The translations under genes and the position numbers were made by a program. Shown here in pieces: positions 43,261 through 51,813 of a DNA stretch of 64,000 nucleotides. Origin of the DNA: Winogradskyella litoriviva (lineage in GTDB: Bacteria; Bacteroidota; Bacteroidia; Flavobacteriales; Flavobacteriaceae); the NCBI RefSeq assembly GCF_013249065.1, contig NZ_JABRWQ010000001.1, positions 248,001-312,000 of the forward strand. Direction: 5' to 3'. The notes beneath the pieces are model-generated. The model ran no database searches, had not been told where the DNA came from, and saw only the letters and a program-made list of their open reading frames with translations. Within the stretch, counting starts at the first letter, position 1. The number at the start of each line of letters is the position of its first letter.

Positions 43261-45345
43261 ATGGAAACGTATCTTTTAAAATTTTCTGCATGCTTAGCCG
43301 TATTTTGGTTAGTATATGTTCTTTTTTTAGAACGCCAAACCATGCATCAATTTAAGCGTTTTTATTTGTTAGCAGCATTAATTCTCGCATTAGCCATTCC
43401 TAACTTCACCATAACAGAATATGTAGAACCTGTAATTACAAATGATAACATCACTCCTGGTATTATTCCTACAGCGTTTCAAGAAATTATTGCCACTGAA
43501 GAACCTTCTTTCTTTACTCTAGAAAACACATTATGGCTCATTTATGGATTTGTGACTTTGCTACTTACACTGCGTTTTGTTATAAACCTTATAAAAATGC
43601 AACAACGAATTTCTAAGAATAAAACTATAAATAAGCGCTCTTTTATTTATGTTTTGTTGCACCAAAATATAATTCCACATTCCTACTTCAAATATATCTT
43701 TTTTAATAAAGCAAAGTATAAATCTAATAGTATTCCAAAGGCAGTAATGCTTCATGAAGAAACACACGCAAAACAATTACACACTTTAGATATTATATTA
43801 ATAGAGCTACTTCAAATTGTATTTTGGTTTCATCCGTTAATCTACATTTTAAAACATCACATAAAACTTAATCACGAATTTTTAGCAGACCAAGCCGTTT
43901 TACAACAAGGTTCAGATGCTAAAACGTATCAGCATATTTTATTGCAATTTTCATCAAACACTCAAAATCATCAATTATCGAGTGCCATCAATTATTCATC
44001 CATCAAAAAACGATTTACAGTTATGAAAACACAAACATCAAAAACCAGAATTTGGTTAAGTACAATTTTAGTGCTGCCATTAATTGCTATTCTATTTTTT
44101 AGTTTTGCCGAACATGTTGAAATTGAAAAAGAAATTGAAAACCCAAACGTTTCTAATTCAAGGCCTTCAGCCCAAAACAATAATTATTTATCGCAAGACG
44201 TACCAATTATGGTAATTCTTATCAATAGAAATGGAGAACTATTAGTCAATGATGAAGCAGGTACTCTTAAAACTCTTGAAACAAAACTAAAAGTACTCTC
44301 GCAATCTAATTATAATTCTAATGGAATTCTGCTAAGATACGACCCAACCGATGCTTCGGAGAAAGCTTTAAAGAAAGTGAAAAATTTAATTAAAAAGTAT
44401 GACTTTAATATCATACAAGAAGATGCTTCTCCTGAATTACCGGTAATCACAATCCTAATTAATAGAAAAGGAAAATTATTGATAGATGATGAAGTACATA
44501 CTATAAAAACATTAGAAACAAAACTAAAAGCGCTTACTAAGTCTTATGACAACTCTAATGCAGTTTTTGTAAAATATGACCCAACTGATGCTTCAAAGAA
44601 AGCTTTAAAAGAAGTAAAAACTTTAATTAGAACATATAATTTTAAAGTGATACAAGTAGACGCTTCTACTGAATCTATAATACCACCTGCTCCTCCTGCT
44701 CCTCCAAAACCAATTAAATCGTCTGATAAAGGATGGCCAATAAAAATTAATGGTGCTACTTATTATTACACCCACGATAATGGTAAAACCATCTATTATG
44801 ATAATTACGGAAGCCTTGTAGATATTAATAAAATCCCACCTCCTCCTCCAGTATCAGCTAATGCAACTGCAGAACAAAAGGCAGAAATGCTAAAAGCACA
44901 AGAAGCTTATAATAAGGCTTTAAAAGAAAAAGGAGAAACAAACAAAGACCAAATAACAGGTTTTACAGAAATCAATGGTGAAAAACTATATTACGTTTCT
45001 AAGAATGGAGAAACTACATATTTTAACCGTTATGGCAAAGTAGTAAAAATGGATAATTTACCACCTCCTCCACCAGCGCCAGAATCAACTTTAGATTTTG
45101 TTATTAGAATGGCAAAAAACAATGCCAAATTCTTTAATGAAGGCAAAGCAATTTCTTCTGACAAGGCCATTGATTTAATAAAAAAGAACCCTAAACTGAA
45201 TATTAACGCCAAAAAGACCGAATCAAAACAGCAATTAATTTACATCACAAAAATGCCAATTACTATAAATGGAAAAGTTGGTGAGCATACATCAAAAGGA
45301 AAAGACATTAAAGCTTCACCAATTTTGATAACAATAACTGATTAA
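43261..45345 (+). CDS. BlaR1-like M56 peptidase with repeat-containing sensor region
   Basis: This 694-residue membrane protein has four N-terminal hydrophobic segments and an M56 zinc protease site (HEETH at 165-169, third ligand E206 in NHEFLADQ). A further transmembrane segment near residue 275 (IWLSTILVLPLIAILFFSF) leads outward. Instead of the penicillin-binding sensor of true BlaR1, the C-terminus holds two tandem units of about 80 residues (roughly 313-391 and 393-472) that resemble ExbD/TolR periplasmic folds, then Pro-rich stretches and two shorter repeats (INGATYYYTHDNGKTIYYD and INGEKLYYVSKNGETTYFN). The signal sensed is unknown. Confidence 0.85.
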   Translation: METYLLKFSACLAVFWLVYVLFLERQTMHQFKRFYLLAALILALAIPNFTITEYVEPVITNDNITPGIIPTAFQEIIATEEPSFFTLENTLWLIYGFVTLLLTLRFVINLIKMQQRISKNKTINKRSFIYVLLHQNIIPHSYFKYIFFNKAKYKSNSIPKAVMLHEETHAKQLHTLDIILIELLQIVFWFHPLIYILKHHIKLNHEFLADQAVLQQGSDAKTYQHILLQFSSNTQNHQLSSAINYSSIKKRFTVMKTQTSKTRIWLSTILVLPLIAILFFSFAEHVEIEKEIENPNVSNSRPSAQNNNYLSQDVPIMVILINRNGELLVNDEAGTLKTLETKLKVLSQSNYNSNGILLRYDPTDASEKALKKVKNLIKKYDFNIIQEDASPELPVITILINRKGKLLIDDEVHTIKTLETKLKALTKSYDNSNAVFVKYDPTDASKKALKEVKTLIRTYNFKVIQVDASTESIIPPAPPAPPKPIKSSDKGWPIKINGATYYYTHDNGKTIYYDNYGSLVDINKIPPPPPVSANATAEQKAEMLKAQEAYNKALKEKGETNKDQITGFTEINGEKLYYVSKNGETTYFNRYGKVVKMDNLPPPPPAPESTLDFVIRMAKNNAKFFNEGKAISSDKAIDLIKKNPKLNINAKKTESKQQLIYITKMPITINGKVGEHTSKGKDIKASPILITITD

Positions 45346-45360
45346 AATGTGGTAATTATA

Positions 45361-45389
45361 AAAGTCTCGAAAATATTTCGAGACTTTTT
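45361..45389 (+). terminator. terminator after the BlaI/M56 pair
   Basis: Stem AAAGTCTCGAAA / TTTCGAGACTTT around a 3-base loop, followed by T-rich sequence. Confidence 0.85.
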
Positions 45390-45419
45390 CTTACTAATCT
45401 GTAACAAAACCAAACATTT

Positions 45420-45479
45420 AGCGTTCTTATAAGTAATCAATCAGCCTGAATTTTCAGGTCAATCAAAAAACCGAACGCT
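45420..45479 (+). other. nested inverted repeats in the leader of the DUF4407 gene
   Basis: An outer 7-bp pair, AGCGTTC (45420-45426) with GAACGCT (45473-45479), encloses an inner hairpin CCTGAA-TT-TTCAGG (45445-45458). The inner stem is flanked by two TCAATCA copies. The outer arm ends 2 bp before the ATG, so folding would affect ribosome access. Function is unknown. Confidence 0.4.
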
Positions 45480-45481
45480 TT

Positions 45482-46582
45482 ATGTTAAAAAAATTCTTTA
45501 TCCTCTGCTCTGGTGCAGATACGGATATTTTAAACGACTGTTCCATTGGTGAACAAAACAAATATGCTGGTATTGGCGCCACTGTTTTCTTTACTGCGGT
45601 AATGGCAACCATTGCTGCTAGCTATGCACTTTACACTGTTTTTGACAATTTATATTCTTCAATATTTTTTGGGTTAATTTGGGGTTTACTTATCTTTAAT
45701 CTCGACCGTTACCTTGTATCAACAATAAAGAAAAGAGACAATATTATAGACGAAATCCTTCAAGCTACACCAAGGATTTTCTTAGCTGTGATAATTGCAA
45801 TTGTCATTTCAAAACCATTAGAATTAAAGATTTTTGAAAAAGAAATTAATCAAGTTTTATTAGAGCAAAAAAACGATTTAACCTTAGCGAATCAAAATCA
45901 AATTGCGGAACAATTCAACCCTAAAATTGATGAATTAAATAAGCAAATCTTAGACTTACAGTCTCAAATAAATACAAAGGAAACCGAAGTCAATGCCTTA
46001 TACGATACTTACATTTCTGAAGCTGAAGGCACAGCTGGCACTAAACTCCTAGGAAAAGGACCAGTTTATAAAGAAAAACGAGAAAAACATGATGCTGGTT
46101 TAATAGAATTACAACAATTAAAAACAGACAATAAAACTAAAATTATTGCTTTAGAAAGTGAAATTAAAAGTTTACAAAAAGATTATAATACCAACGTTGC
46201 AACAACACAACCTATTATTAATAATTTTGACGGTTTAATGGCGCGTATTACAGCTTTAGGTAAATTACCTTGGCTTCCTTCATTCTTTATATTTCTATTG
46301 TTTTTAGCCATTGAAACGTCTCCTATTATTGCCAAACTGTTATCTCCAAAAGGGGAATTTGATTTTAAGCTACAAGACCAAGAAACCACTATAAAAACTT
46401 GGACCTTGCAAAAAGTTGCAGAACGAAATCTGCTTTTAAAAACAGATAATGAAATCAATAATAAAGTGTATAATGAAATTGCAGATGAACAAGACGTCAT
46501 AAACTACAAACGAAAAAAAGCGAGAGAATTAATGCAACACCAAGCCGATGCATTTTTAAAGAACCAAAAAAGTGTGCTTTAG
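45482..46582 (+). CDS. DUF4407 membrane protein
   Basis: The 366-residue inner-membrane protein has the DUF4407 layout. There are two hydrophobic helices at about 30-75 (AGIGATVFFTAVMATIAASYALY, then FFGLIWGLLIFNLDRYLV), a third near 100-115, a long coiled-coil of about 110 residues rich in Gln/Lys/Glu, and a last helix near 262-278 (SFFIFLLFLAIETSPIIAKLL). Function is not known. It is probably monocistronic, or co-transcribed with the small lipoprotein 42 bp downstream. Confidence 0.85.
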   Translation: MLKKFFILCSGADTDILNDCSIGEQNKYAGIGATVFFTAVMATIAASYALYTVFDNLYSSIFFGLIWGLLIFNLDRYLVSTIKKRDNIIDEILQATPRIFLAVIIAIVISKPLELKIFEKEINQVLLEQKNDLTLANQNQIAEQFNPKIDELNKQILDLQSQINTKETEVNALYDTYISEAEGTAGTKLLGKGPVYKEKREKHDAGLIELQQLKTDNKTKIIALESEIKSLQKDYNTNVATTQPIINNFDGLMARITALGKLPWLPSFFIFLLFLAIETSPIIAKLLSPKGEFDFKLQDQETTIKTWTLQKVAERNLLLKTDNEINNKVYNEIADEQDVINYKRKKARELMQHQADAFLKNQKSVL

Positions 46583-46624
46583 ATAATAGTTATTATTTTT
46601 AGATAGAATTAAAACTTCAATCTT

Positions 46625-47098
46625 ATGAAATATTATATAATAATGCTATGTGCTTTAATCTGCATAAGCTGTGTTAGTATTAAAACTGATGTTACCACAA
46701 CCACAGATCGAATAGAAAAGAGTGACAGCAAAGCATTAGCAGAAGCTGGTATTCGTTTGGTTATGGAAGCTCAAGAAATAGCATGGAATAACCATGACTT
46801 AGAAGGTTTTATGGAAGGGTATTGGAAAAGTGATTCTCTTAAATTTTATGGCAGCAACGGATTAACAAAAGGCTGGCAACAGACTTTAGAAAATTACAAA
46901 AAAAGCTATCCAACAAAAGCAGAAAGTGGTACACTAGAATTTGTTATTAATGATATTTCTAAAATTGAAGGTGATAATTATTGGGTAATGGGTGAGTATC
47001 ATTTAAAACGCCAAATTGGAGATGCAGATGGTGTTTTTATAATTCTCTTTAAAAAAATAAATGGTAGCTGGAAAATAATAGCAGATATGTCTTGTTAA
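46625..47098 (+). CDS. SnoaL/DUF4440-like lipoprotein
   Basis: This 157-residue protein has a lipobox LICISC (Cys16) and an NTF2-like fold: EAQEIAWNNHDLEGFMEGYW, GWQQTLENYKKSYP, and a C-terminal VFIILFKKINGSWKIIADMSC. The family includes many ketosteroid-isomerase-like proteins of unknown role. No catalytic residues can be assigned. It stands alone after DUF4407. Confidence 0.8.
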   Translation: MKYYIIMLCALICISCVSIKTDVTTTTDRIEKSDSKALAEAGIRLVMEAQEIAWNNHDLEGFMEGYWKSDSLKFYGSNGLTKGWQQTLENYKKSYPTKAESGTLEFVINDISKIEGDNYWVMGEYHLKRQIGDADGVFIILFKKINGSWKIIADMSC

Positions 47099-47208
47099 TT
47101 CAACTCAAAACTGAAATTAACACAAAAAATAAAGTGTATCCGAAACATCTATCTATCACCACAAATGCCTGGGAAACACTTTAAAATATATTTACGGTAA
47201 ACCTAACC

Positions 47209-47538
47209 TTAAGCTACTGCAATATTGCCATTTGCAATATTTTTTTCTTTTGCAACTTTTTGTTTTGGTTTTTCTGACTTAAAATGCTGATATAATTCCT
47301 TACATCCTAAACCAGTAATAGATAATACTTTAGATTTGTTTATAGATTCATTATGCAATCTAGCTAACGCCATTACACCTGCTCTATCTATACTCTTTAC
47401 ACCTTGTATATCAAGCGATACCTCATCTAATTTATCAAAGATATTAGCAAAATACCGATTAAAAGTCTTTAAGTTTATTTTGTTTAAAGTCCCTTTTACT
47501 AGGTAACGATTATTAAGTTTTGTTATTTCTAAATCCAT
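47209..47538 (-). CDS. STAS-like domain protein lacking the phosphorylatable serine
   Basis: The 109-residue cytoplasmic protein has a single STAS-like fold: GTLNKINLKTF, LDIQGVKSIDRAGVMALARL and a C-terminal Lys-rich tail. In anti-sigma antagonists the motif is DSSG with a phosphorylated Ser; here it is D51-R52-A53-G54, so the site is lost. It aligns without gaps with the STAS-like protein at 61088-61369 (G16-T17-L18-N19, D43-I44, I50-D51, A53-G54). It may be a fixed-state protein-protein switch for the sugar-polymer locus, or a scaffold (inference). Confidence 0.75.
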   Translation of the reverse strand: MDLEITKLNNRYLVKGTLNKINLKTFNRYFANIFDKLDEVSLDIQGVKSIDRAGVMALARLHNESINKSKVLSITGLGCKELYQHFKSEKPKQKVAKEKNIANGNIAVA

Positions 47539-47760
47539 AATAAATAATGTTTAAGCGTTCATACTAATTCAGGGCTATTAATCAGTAAAAAGTGTATTAT
47601 AATTTAGAGGGATAATCTAAAGATCGTTCTATTATTTATGTCCTTTAGATTTAATCGATAAACCGTAATTTAGATTAGATAATTTGAATTGTATTGTATT
47701 TTTTTTCGACAAACTGCGTCCAAAAAACAACTACATTACAAAAAAAATAAGCGTAAACTA

Positions 47761-48021
47761 TTACAAATTAAGCTTTAGAAGATGTGCTTTTAAGTCTACA
47801 GGTTTATGAACAATTTTTTTTGAAATAGGATATTTTTGAAGTAGATGCGAAGGTCTAATTGGTCGTTTTTCAAATCCACCTCCACAATTAGGACAAACCT
47901 CTTGTAATACTGAGACACAATCTGCACAAAATGTACATTCAAAAGAACAAATCATTGCTTCACTAGAATCATGAGGCAATGATTTGTTACAATTTTCGCA
48001 TGTTGGTCTTATTTCTAACAC
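47761..48021 (-). CDS. DUF1272 cysteine-rich protein
   Basis: The 86-residue protein is rich in Cys pairs (CENC, CSFECTFCADC, CPNCGGGF), fitting DUF1272 and a zinc-bound fold. Translation starts at a GTG. Role unknown. The family is widespread and small; the C-terminal 25 residues beyond the zinc part are basic and not conserved to my knowledge. Confidence 0.85.
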   Translation of the reverse strand: MLEIRPTCENCNKSLPHDSSEAMICSFECTFCADCVSVLQEVCPNCGGGFEKRPIRPSHLLQKYPISKKIVHKPVDLKAHLLKLNL

Positions 48022-48068
48022 TTAGTTTAAAATTTGAAGAACTAAAAATAAGTGATTAATTTTATAGC

Positions 48069-48209
48069 ATGAAGTATAAATACAAAATAATCATCATGGT
48101 AATGCTGGCAGCACTTACCATATATGGCTTAGTAACAGAAAAATACCTTTTTATGTTTTTTCTAATACCTTTAAGCTTTGACTACTTTAACAAGAAAAAA
48201 ACTGATTAA
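48069..48209 (+). CDS. small membrane protein (46 aa)
   Basis: The frame begins MKYKYKIIIMVMLAALTIYG, has a basic N-terminus, one long hydrophobic stretch that could be one or two helices, and ends FNKKKTD. It starts 47 bp from the divergent DUF1272 start and its stop overlaps the convergent PhnA stop by 4 bp. A real small gene is likely because the frame fits the gap exactly and has the Lys-flanked hydrophobic pattern of small membrane proteins. Function unknown. Confidence 0.6.
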   Translation: MKYKYKIIIMVMLAALTIYGLVTEKYLFMFFLIPLSFDYFNKKKTD

Positions 48210-48781
48210 GTTTTCTTTACGTACTCTGTAATAATCACTATTTGCTGACCATCTACTCTACCCTCTATATAAGTCTCATTTTCGTGATCTAGTCTTATAT
48301 TTCTAACCGCTGTTCCTTGCTTGGCTACCATACTAGAACCTTTCACTTTTAAATCTTTTATTAGTACAACGGAATCACCATGTTCTAAAATAACACCATT
48401 AACATCTCTATGAATTAACTTGCTTTCATCATCTTCTCCATCTCCAGATGCTTTTGCTAGTTCTAAGATATCATCTTCTAGATACATCATTGCCAACAAA
48501 TCTTGGGTCCAATCTGCTTTAATTCTATTTAGCATTCGCCAAGCCATAATCTTAACAGCATCGTGCTCACTCCACATACTATCATTAAGACATCTCCAAT
48601 GGTTAGGATCTATGAGGTCTGCATCATTCATCTGCTCAATACACGTTTTAGATGCGTATAAGGCTGTTTTTAATCCGTTTTCTTTGATATCTGGAACAAT
48701 ATAAACGGATAGGTTTTCTTCACTTCCGCTAAGTTCGCATTTAGAACCACTGCGCTGTTTTAATTCTCTTTCTAATGACAT
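48206..48781 (-). CDS. PhnA/YjdM domain protein
   Basis: The 191-residue protein ends with the PhnA domain (DVNGVILEHGDSVVLIKDLKVKGSS, GTAVRNIRL, IEGRVDGQQIVIITEYVKK). The N-terminal half (RELKQRSGSKCELSGSEENLSVY, then helices) carries only some of the Cys of the zinc-ribbon of E. coli YjdM. Despite the old name it is not a phosphonate hydrolase in the phn pathway; its role is unclear. No phn genes are nearby. Confidence 0.85.
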   Translation of the reverse strand: MSLERELKQRSGSKCELSGSEENLSVYIVPDIKENGLKTALYASKTCIEQMNDADLIDPNHWRCLNDSMWSEHDAVKIMAWRMLNRIKADWTQDLLAMMYLEDDILELAKASGDGEDDESKLIHRDVNGVILEHGDSVVLIKDLKVKGSSMVAKQGTAVRNIRLDHENETYIEGRVDGQQIVIITEYVKKT

Positions 48782-48869
48782 AATAAAAAATAATATTATG
48801 CAAATGTAGAATTAATTAAGACTTTTTATCCATTTTTAAGAAAGGCTTTTACAACTTTATCAAACTAAT

Positions 48870-49835
48870 TTAGATGTATATTTCTAATAGTTTTGCTCCT
48901 GCAGAATTAAACTCAACTGAATCTGTATTTGCAGGCACTAAAATGGTTTCTCCCATTGCCACAGTCTCTGTTAAATTATTAACCGTTACTTCTGCAGTGC
49001 CTTCAACACACATAAAAATAACAAATGAATCTAAATGGTTATATTCTCTTTTTTGATTTGCTTGTATCTCAAAAATATTTGTTGTAAAAAAATCGCAATC
49101 AACTAAATTGCTAGTTTTATTTGCTTCTAATTGATAATTACTTTTTCCGTTTGAGACAAAAGATTTAGTGGCTTTTATTGCTGCATCGGTATGTAATTCT
49201 CTTTGCTTTCCGGCATCATCAATTCTGTCCCAATCATAAACACGATAAGTAATATCACTTGTTTGCTGAATTTCTGCAGCTAAAACACCTGCTCCAATAG
49301 CATGAATTTTTCCTGCTGGTATAAAATAACTGTCACCTTGTTTTACTTTTTCTGTATTAAAAATGTCATTAACATTTGTAGCATTTATAGCACTCAATAC
49401 ATTTTTATCTAAGTCATTATCTTTTAATCCTAAAACAATCTCTGCATCATCATCACTATTCATTATGTACCACATTTCGGTTTTACCAAAAGAATTGTGT
49501 TGTGTTTTTGCCATCTTATCATCTGGATGTACTTGTACTGATAAATTGGTTTTAGCATCTAAAAACTTAATTAACAATGGAAAATTTTCTCCAAAAACAT
49601 CAATATTCTGTTGTCCTAAAAACTTGCTTTTATGAGTTTTTATTAAATCATTTAACGATGTTCCTTTATAAAGTCCGTTTGCAACCGTTGAAATATTATC
49701 TTGAACTCCAGAAATTTCCCAGCTTTCGCCAACATTTTTCAAATCTGTTTTTTTATTTAAGATTTGAGAGAGTTTTTCTCCTCCCCAAATTTTTTCTTTT
49801 AGTATAGGTGCGAATTTTATTGGATATGCTTGCAT
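48870..49835 (-). CDS. manA: mannose-6-phosphate isomerase, class I
   Basis: This 321-residue zinc enzyme interconverts fructose-6-phosphate and mannose-6-phosphate, the entry to GDP-mannose. Features: the N-terminal KFAPILKEKIWGGEKL, the metal ligands in SVQVHPDDKMA (Gln, His) and KTEMWYIM (Glu), and FIPAGKIHAIGAGV (His), near the usual length for short-type ManA. It lies 11 bp after the GT2-like gene and ends the receiver-GT2 operon, suggesting that mannose supply is coupled to glycan assembly (inference). Confidence 0.93.
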   Translation of the reverse strand: MQAYPIKFAPILKEKIWGGEKLSQILNKKTDLKNVGESWEISGVQDNISTVANGLYKGTSLNDLIKTHKSKFLGQQNIDVFGENFPLLIKFLDAKTNLSVQVHPDDKMAKTQHNSFGKTEMWYIMNSDDDAEIVLGLKDNDLDKNVLSAINATNVNDIFNTEKVKQGDSYFIPAGKIHAIGAGVLAAEIQQTSDITYRVYDWDRIDDAGKQRELHTDAAIKATKSFVSNGKSNYQLEANKTSNLVDCDFFTTNIFEIQANQKREYNHLDSFVIFMCVEGTAEVTVNNLTETVAMGETILVPANTDSVEFNSAGAKLLEIYI

Positions 49836-49846
49836 GCTTTTTGTTT

Positions 49847-50332
49847 TTAAAGATTTGTTTGGAATTGAAGTTTGATAAAATGATTGTTTTTCTTTAATTT
49901 TTTTAAATAATCTAATAATGAGAATAAGCTCTGAAATAACGTTTGTTTCTTTTTTAACGTCTCCATATCATATTTTAAAATAACATCCTGATTATCGGTA
50001 ATAACCTTAATTAATTCATTTAATCCATGGTGTTTAATATTTAGCATATTGGTAGAAACATAACCTAAATGCTTTAAATTAAACTCGTTAAACATAAATC
50101 TCGCACCTGCTTTAACAGCTGACATATCTGATTTAAACTTTCTAACATTAACAACAGATACATTATTACACTCTTCTTTTACTTCTCGTAACAAATCAAA
50201 GGTGTTATCTTTACTATTATTATTTACCAGACATAATTCTAAATTTGAAGTCTGCTTAATTTGTTCAATAAAAAATGTAGTGTCCATTTCTTTTTCATTA
50301 TCATGAAAGACTATAATGATACCTATTTTCAT
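49847..50332 (-). CDS. degenerate family-2 glycosyltransferase-like protein
   Basis: The 161-residue protein has a GT2-like start (KIGIIIVFHDNEKEMD) and a nucleotide-site motif in altered form (CLVNNNSKDNTFDLL for VDDGSxDxT). Where GT2 enzymes have DxD, it reads YVSTNMLNI. It is about half to two thirds of a usual GT2, and lacks the acceptor domain. It may be inactive and serve as a partner of the receiver-GT2 upstream (27 bp away), or be a decaying paralogue. Confidence 0.65.
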   Translation of the reverse strand: MKIGIIIVFHDNEKEMDTTFFIEQIKQTSNLELCLVNNNSKDNTFDLLREVKEECNNVSVVNVRKFKSDMSAVKAGARFMFNEFNLKHLGYVSTNMLNIKHHGLNELIKVITDNQDVILKYDMETLKKKQTLFQSLFSLLDYLKKLKKNNHFIKLQFQTNL

Positions 50333-50359
50333 AATTTGGGGATTTGGTAAAATTTATGA

Positions 50360-51544
50360 TTAGGCTACTTTTAAGTGACTTGAAGCTTCTACTTTTTTAT
50401 TTTGTTTTTTTCCACCATATACCCAAGCAATTTGTCCTAATTGAAACACAATTTTCACCGAATCCTTCATAGATAATTTAGAACCATCTGCATGTATCCA
50501 TCTTTTTAATGGTTGCTCACATAACATGGCTTTTGCTTTTTTTAACCCAAAGTGAATACTCATTCTTTTAAAGATTTCTACATCAAAAATCCACTGTGTC
50601 ACAAATTTTTCGCCAAATGCAATGTTAATAACGTCTTTGTGAAAGATTTTAGCACCACACTGTGTGTCTTTAAAATCCATTTTTAAAATCTTTCTTATAA
50701 TAAAGTTTATTGTTAAACTAATAATCTTTCTTGCAGATTCCTTTGTAATGTTTGCTCCCATTCTAGAGATACGTGATCCACTTACAATTTTAAAATCTGA
50801 AGTTTCAATCGTTTTTACCAAGTCATCAAAATCTGCCAAGTCTGTAGATAAATCAGCATCTAAGAAACCTATATAATCTAAGTCTTCTTTTGCTGCCATG
50901 TGTAACATTCCTAAACGTACAGCTTCTGCTTTACCTCCATTTTTTTCACAATTGTAAACTGTGATAAAATCTTCTCTTCCTTTTTGTAAGTCTTTTAAAA
51001 CTTCTAAGGTTTTATCTTTACTACCATCATTAACAAAACAGAGATGGTAACCAGAATTTTTATCGATATAGCTTATAAACTCATCACTTAATAATCGCTC
51101 TTCTTCGTTATAACAAGGAATTACAACACCAACACAACGTTCTTGTATCATTACATTGCTCTTTGTAACTACATTCTTTGTTTCTGGTGTACCAATTAAG
51201 CGTTTTACACGAGCACTAATTTCGTTTAAGCTTAAAGGCTTTTTCATGTAATCATCAATCCCAAGTTCAAAAGCTTGCATAATAGTATCATCTTTAGTGT
51301 TACCAGATAAAATCATTATTGGTGTATCCGCATTTTTAGTATTTCTGATATACTTTACAACTTCTAATCCTGAAACTCCAGGCATGTTAATATCAACAAT
51401 TACTAAATCTGGATTAAAAGACTCATATAAATCTAATCCCTTTGAAGCATCTGTTTCTATCTTTACTTCATATCCTAGTTCTAATAATCTTTTCTCTAAA
51501 GGAAGTAAAACTAATTGTTGATCGTCTATGGCTAATATTTTCAT
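50360..51544 (-). CDS. response-regulator receiver fused to a family-2 glycosyltransferase
   Basis: This 394-residue protein has a complete receiver domain at 1-118 with D7/D8, phospho-acceptor D51 (VIVDINMPG), S80 and K102-P103. A GT2 domain of the dolichyl/polyprenyl-phosphate mannosyltransferase type follows from about 138: GVVIPCYNEEERL, FVNDGSKDKT and DAD at 229-231, then DFKDTQCGAKIFHKD. No DNA-binding output or long transmembrane region is seen. The reaction is probably transfer of a hexose, perhaps mannose given manA in the operon, to a lipid phosphate, gated by phosphorylation (inference). No histidine kinase is nearby. Confidence 0.88.
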   Translation of the reverse strand: MKILAIDDQQLVLLPLEKRLLELGYEVKIETDASKGLDLYESFNPDLVIVDINMPGVSGLEVVKYIRNTKNADTPIMILSGNTKDDTIMQAFELGIDDYMKKPLSLNEISARVKRLIGTPETKNVVTKSNVMIQERCVGVVIPCYNEEERLLSDEFISYIDKNSGYHLCFVNDGSKDKTLEVLKDLQKGREDFITVYNCEKNGGKAEAVRLGMLHMAAKEDLDYIGFLDADLSTDLADFDDLVKTIETSDFKIVSGSRISRMGANITKESARKIISLTINFIIRKILKMDFKDTQCGAKIFHKDVINIAFGEKFVTQWIFDVEIFKRMSIHFGLKKAKAMLCEQPLKRWIHADGSKLSMKDSVKIVFQLGQIAWVYGGKKQNKKVEASSHLKVA

Positions 51545-51627
51545 AATAAATGTATTTGTTCGTTATTTACATGACAAAATTACTTGATAAGACGCTTGTA
51601 AAATTTAAATTTAGCTGAAGCTAATAC

Positions 51628-51644
51628 TTAGTGTAGACGAATGG
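51628..51644. promoter_or_regulatory. conserved element, copy A, between receiver-GT2 and the GT-C operon
   Basis: TTAGTGTAGACGAATGG is identical to 59535-59551 and similar to 61467-61479. It lies in the 269-bp divergent region, 84 bp before the receiver-GT2 start. On the minus strand it reads CCATTCGTC, resembling the AlgR/LytTR core CCGTTCGTC. The second box TTTCGATGG seen at the two other copies is only weakly matched here (51610-51618). The regulator is unknown. Confidence 0.5.
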
Positions 51645-51813
51645 TAGATTACTGCAGTTAATTAAAAAATGAACCACTGTTTAAATTATATATCTTTGAC
51701 ATATCGTTATAGCTTGGGCTTTAAATGAATTATTCTTATCAATTATTATAACTTATATAATGATAGCTAAGAATATTACAGCTCACCTATATATGACAAA
51801 TGGAAATTAACAA

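Noticed and set aside
47132..47145. AGTGTATCCGAAAC as a fourth copy of the glycan-locus element
   Set aside because: Only 10 of 14 bases match, there is no TTTCGATGG partner, and it lies downstream rather than upstream of the STAS-like gene.
48206..48781. PhnA gene as evidence for phosphonate use
   Set aside because: No phn or phosphonatase genes are nearby, and the family is not a phosphonate-cleaving enzyme despite its name.
50360..51544. Receiver-GT2 fusion as an assembly or frameshift artefact
   Set aside because: One continuous frame with both domains complete, a plausible linker of about 20 residues, and no internal start with a separate gene-like leader.
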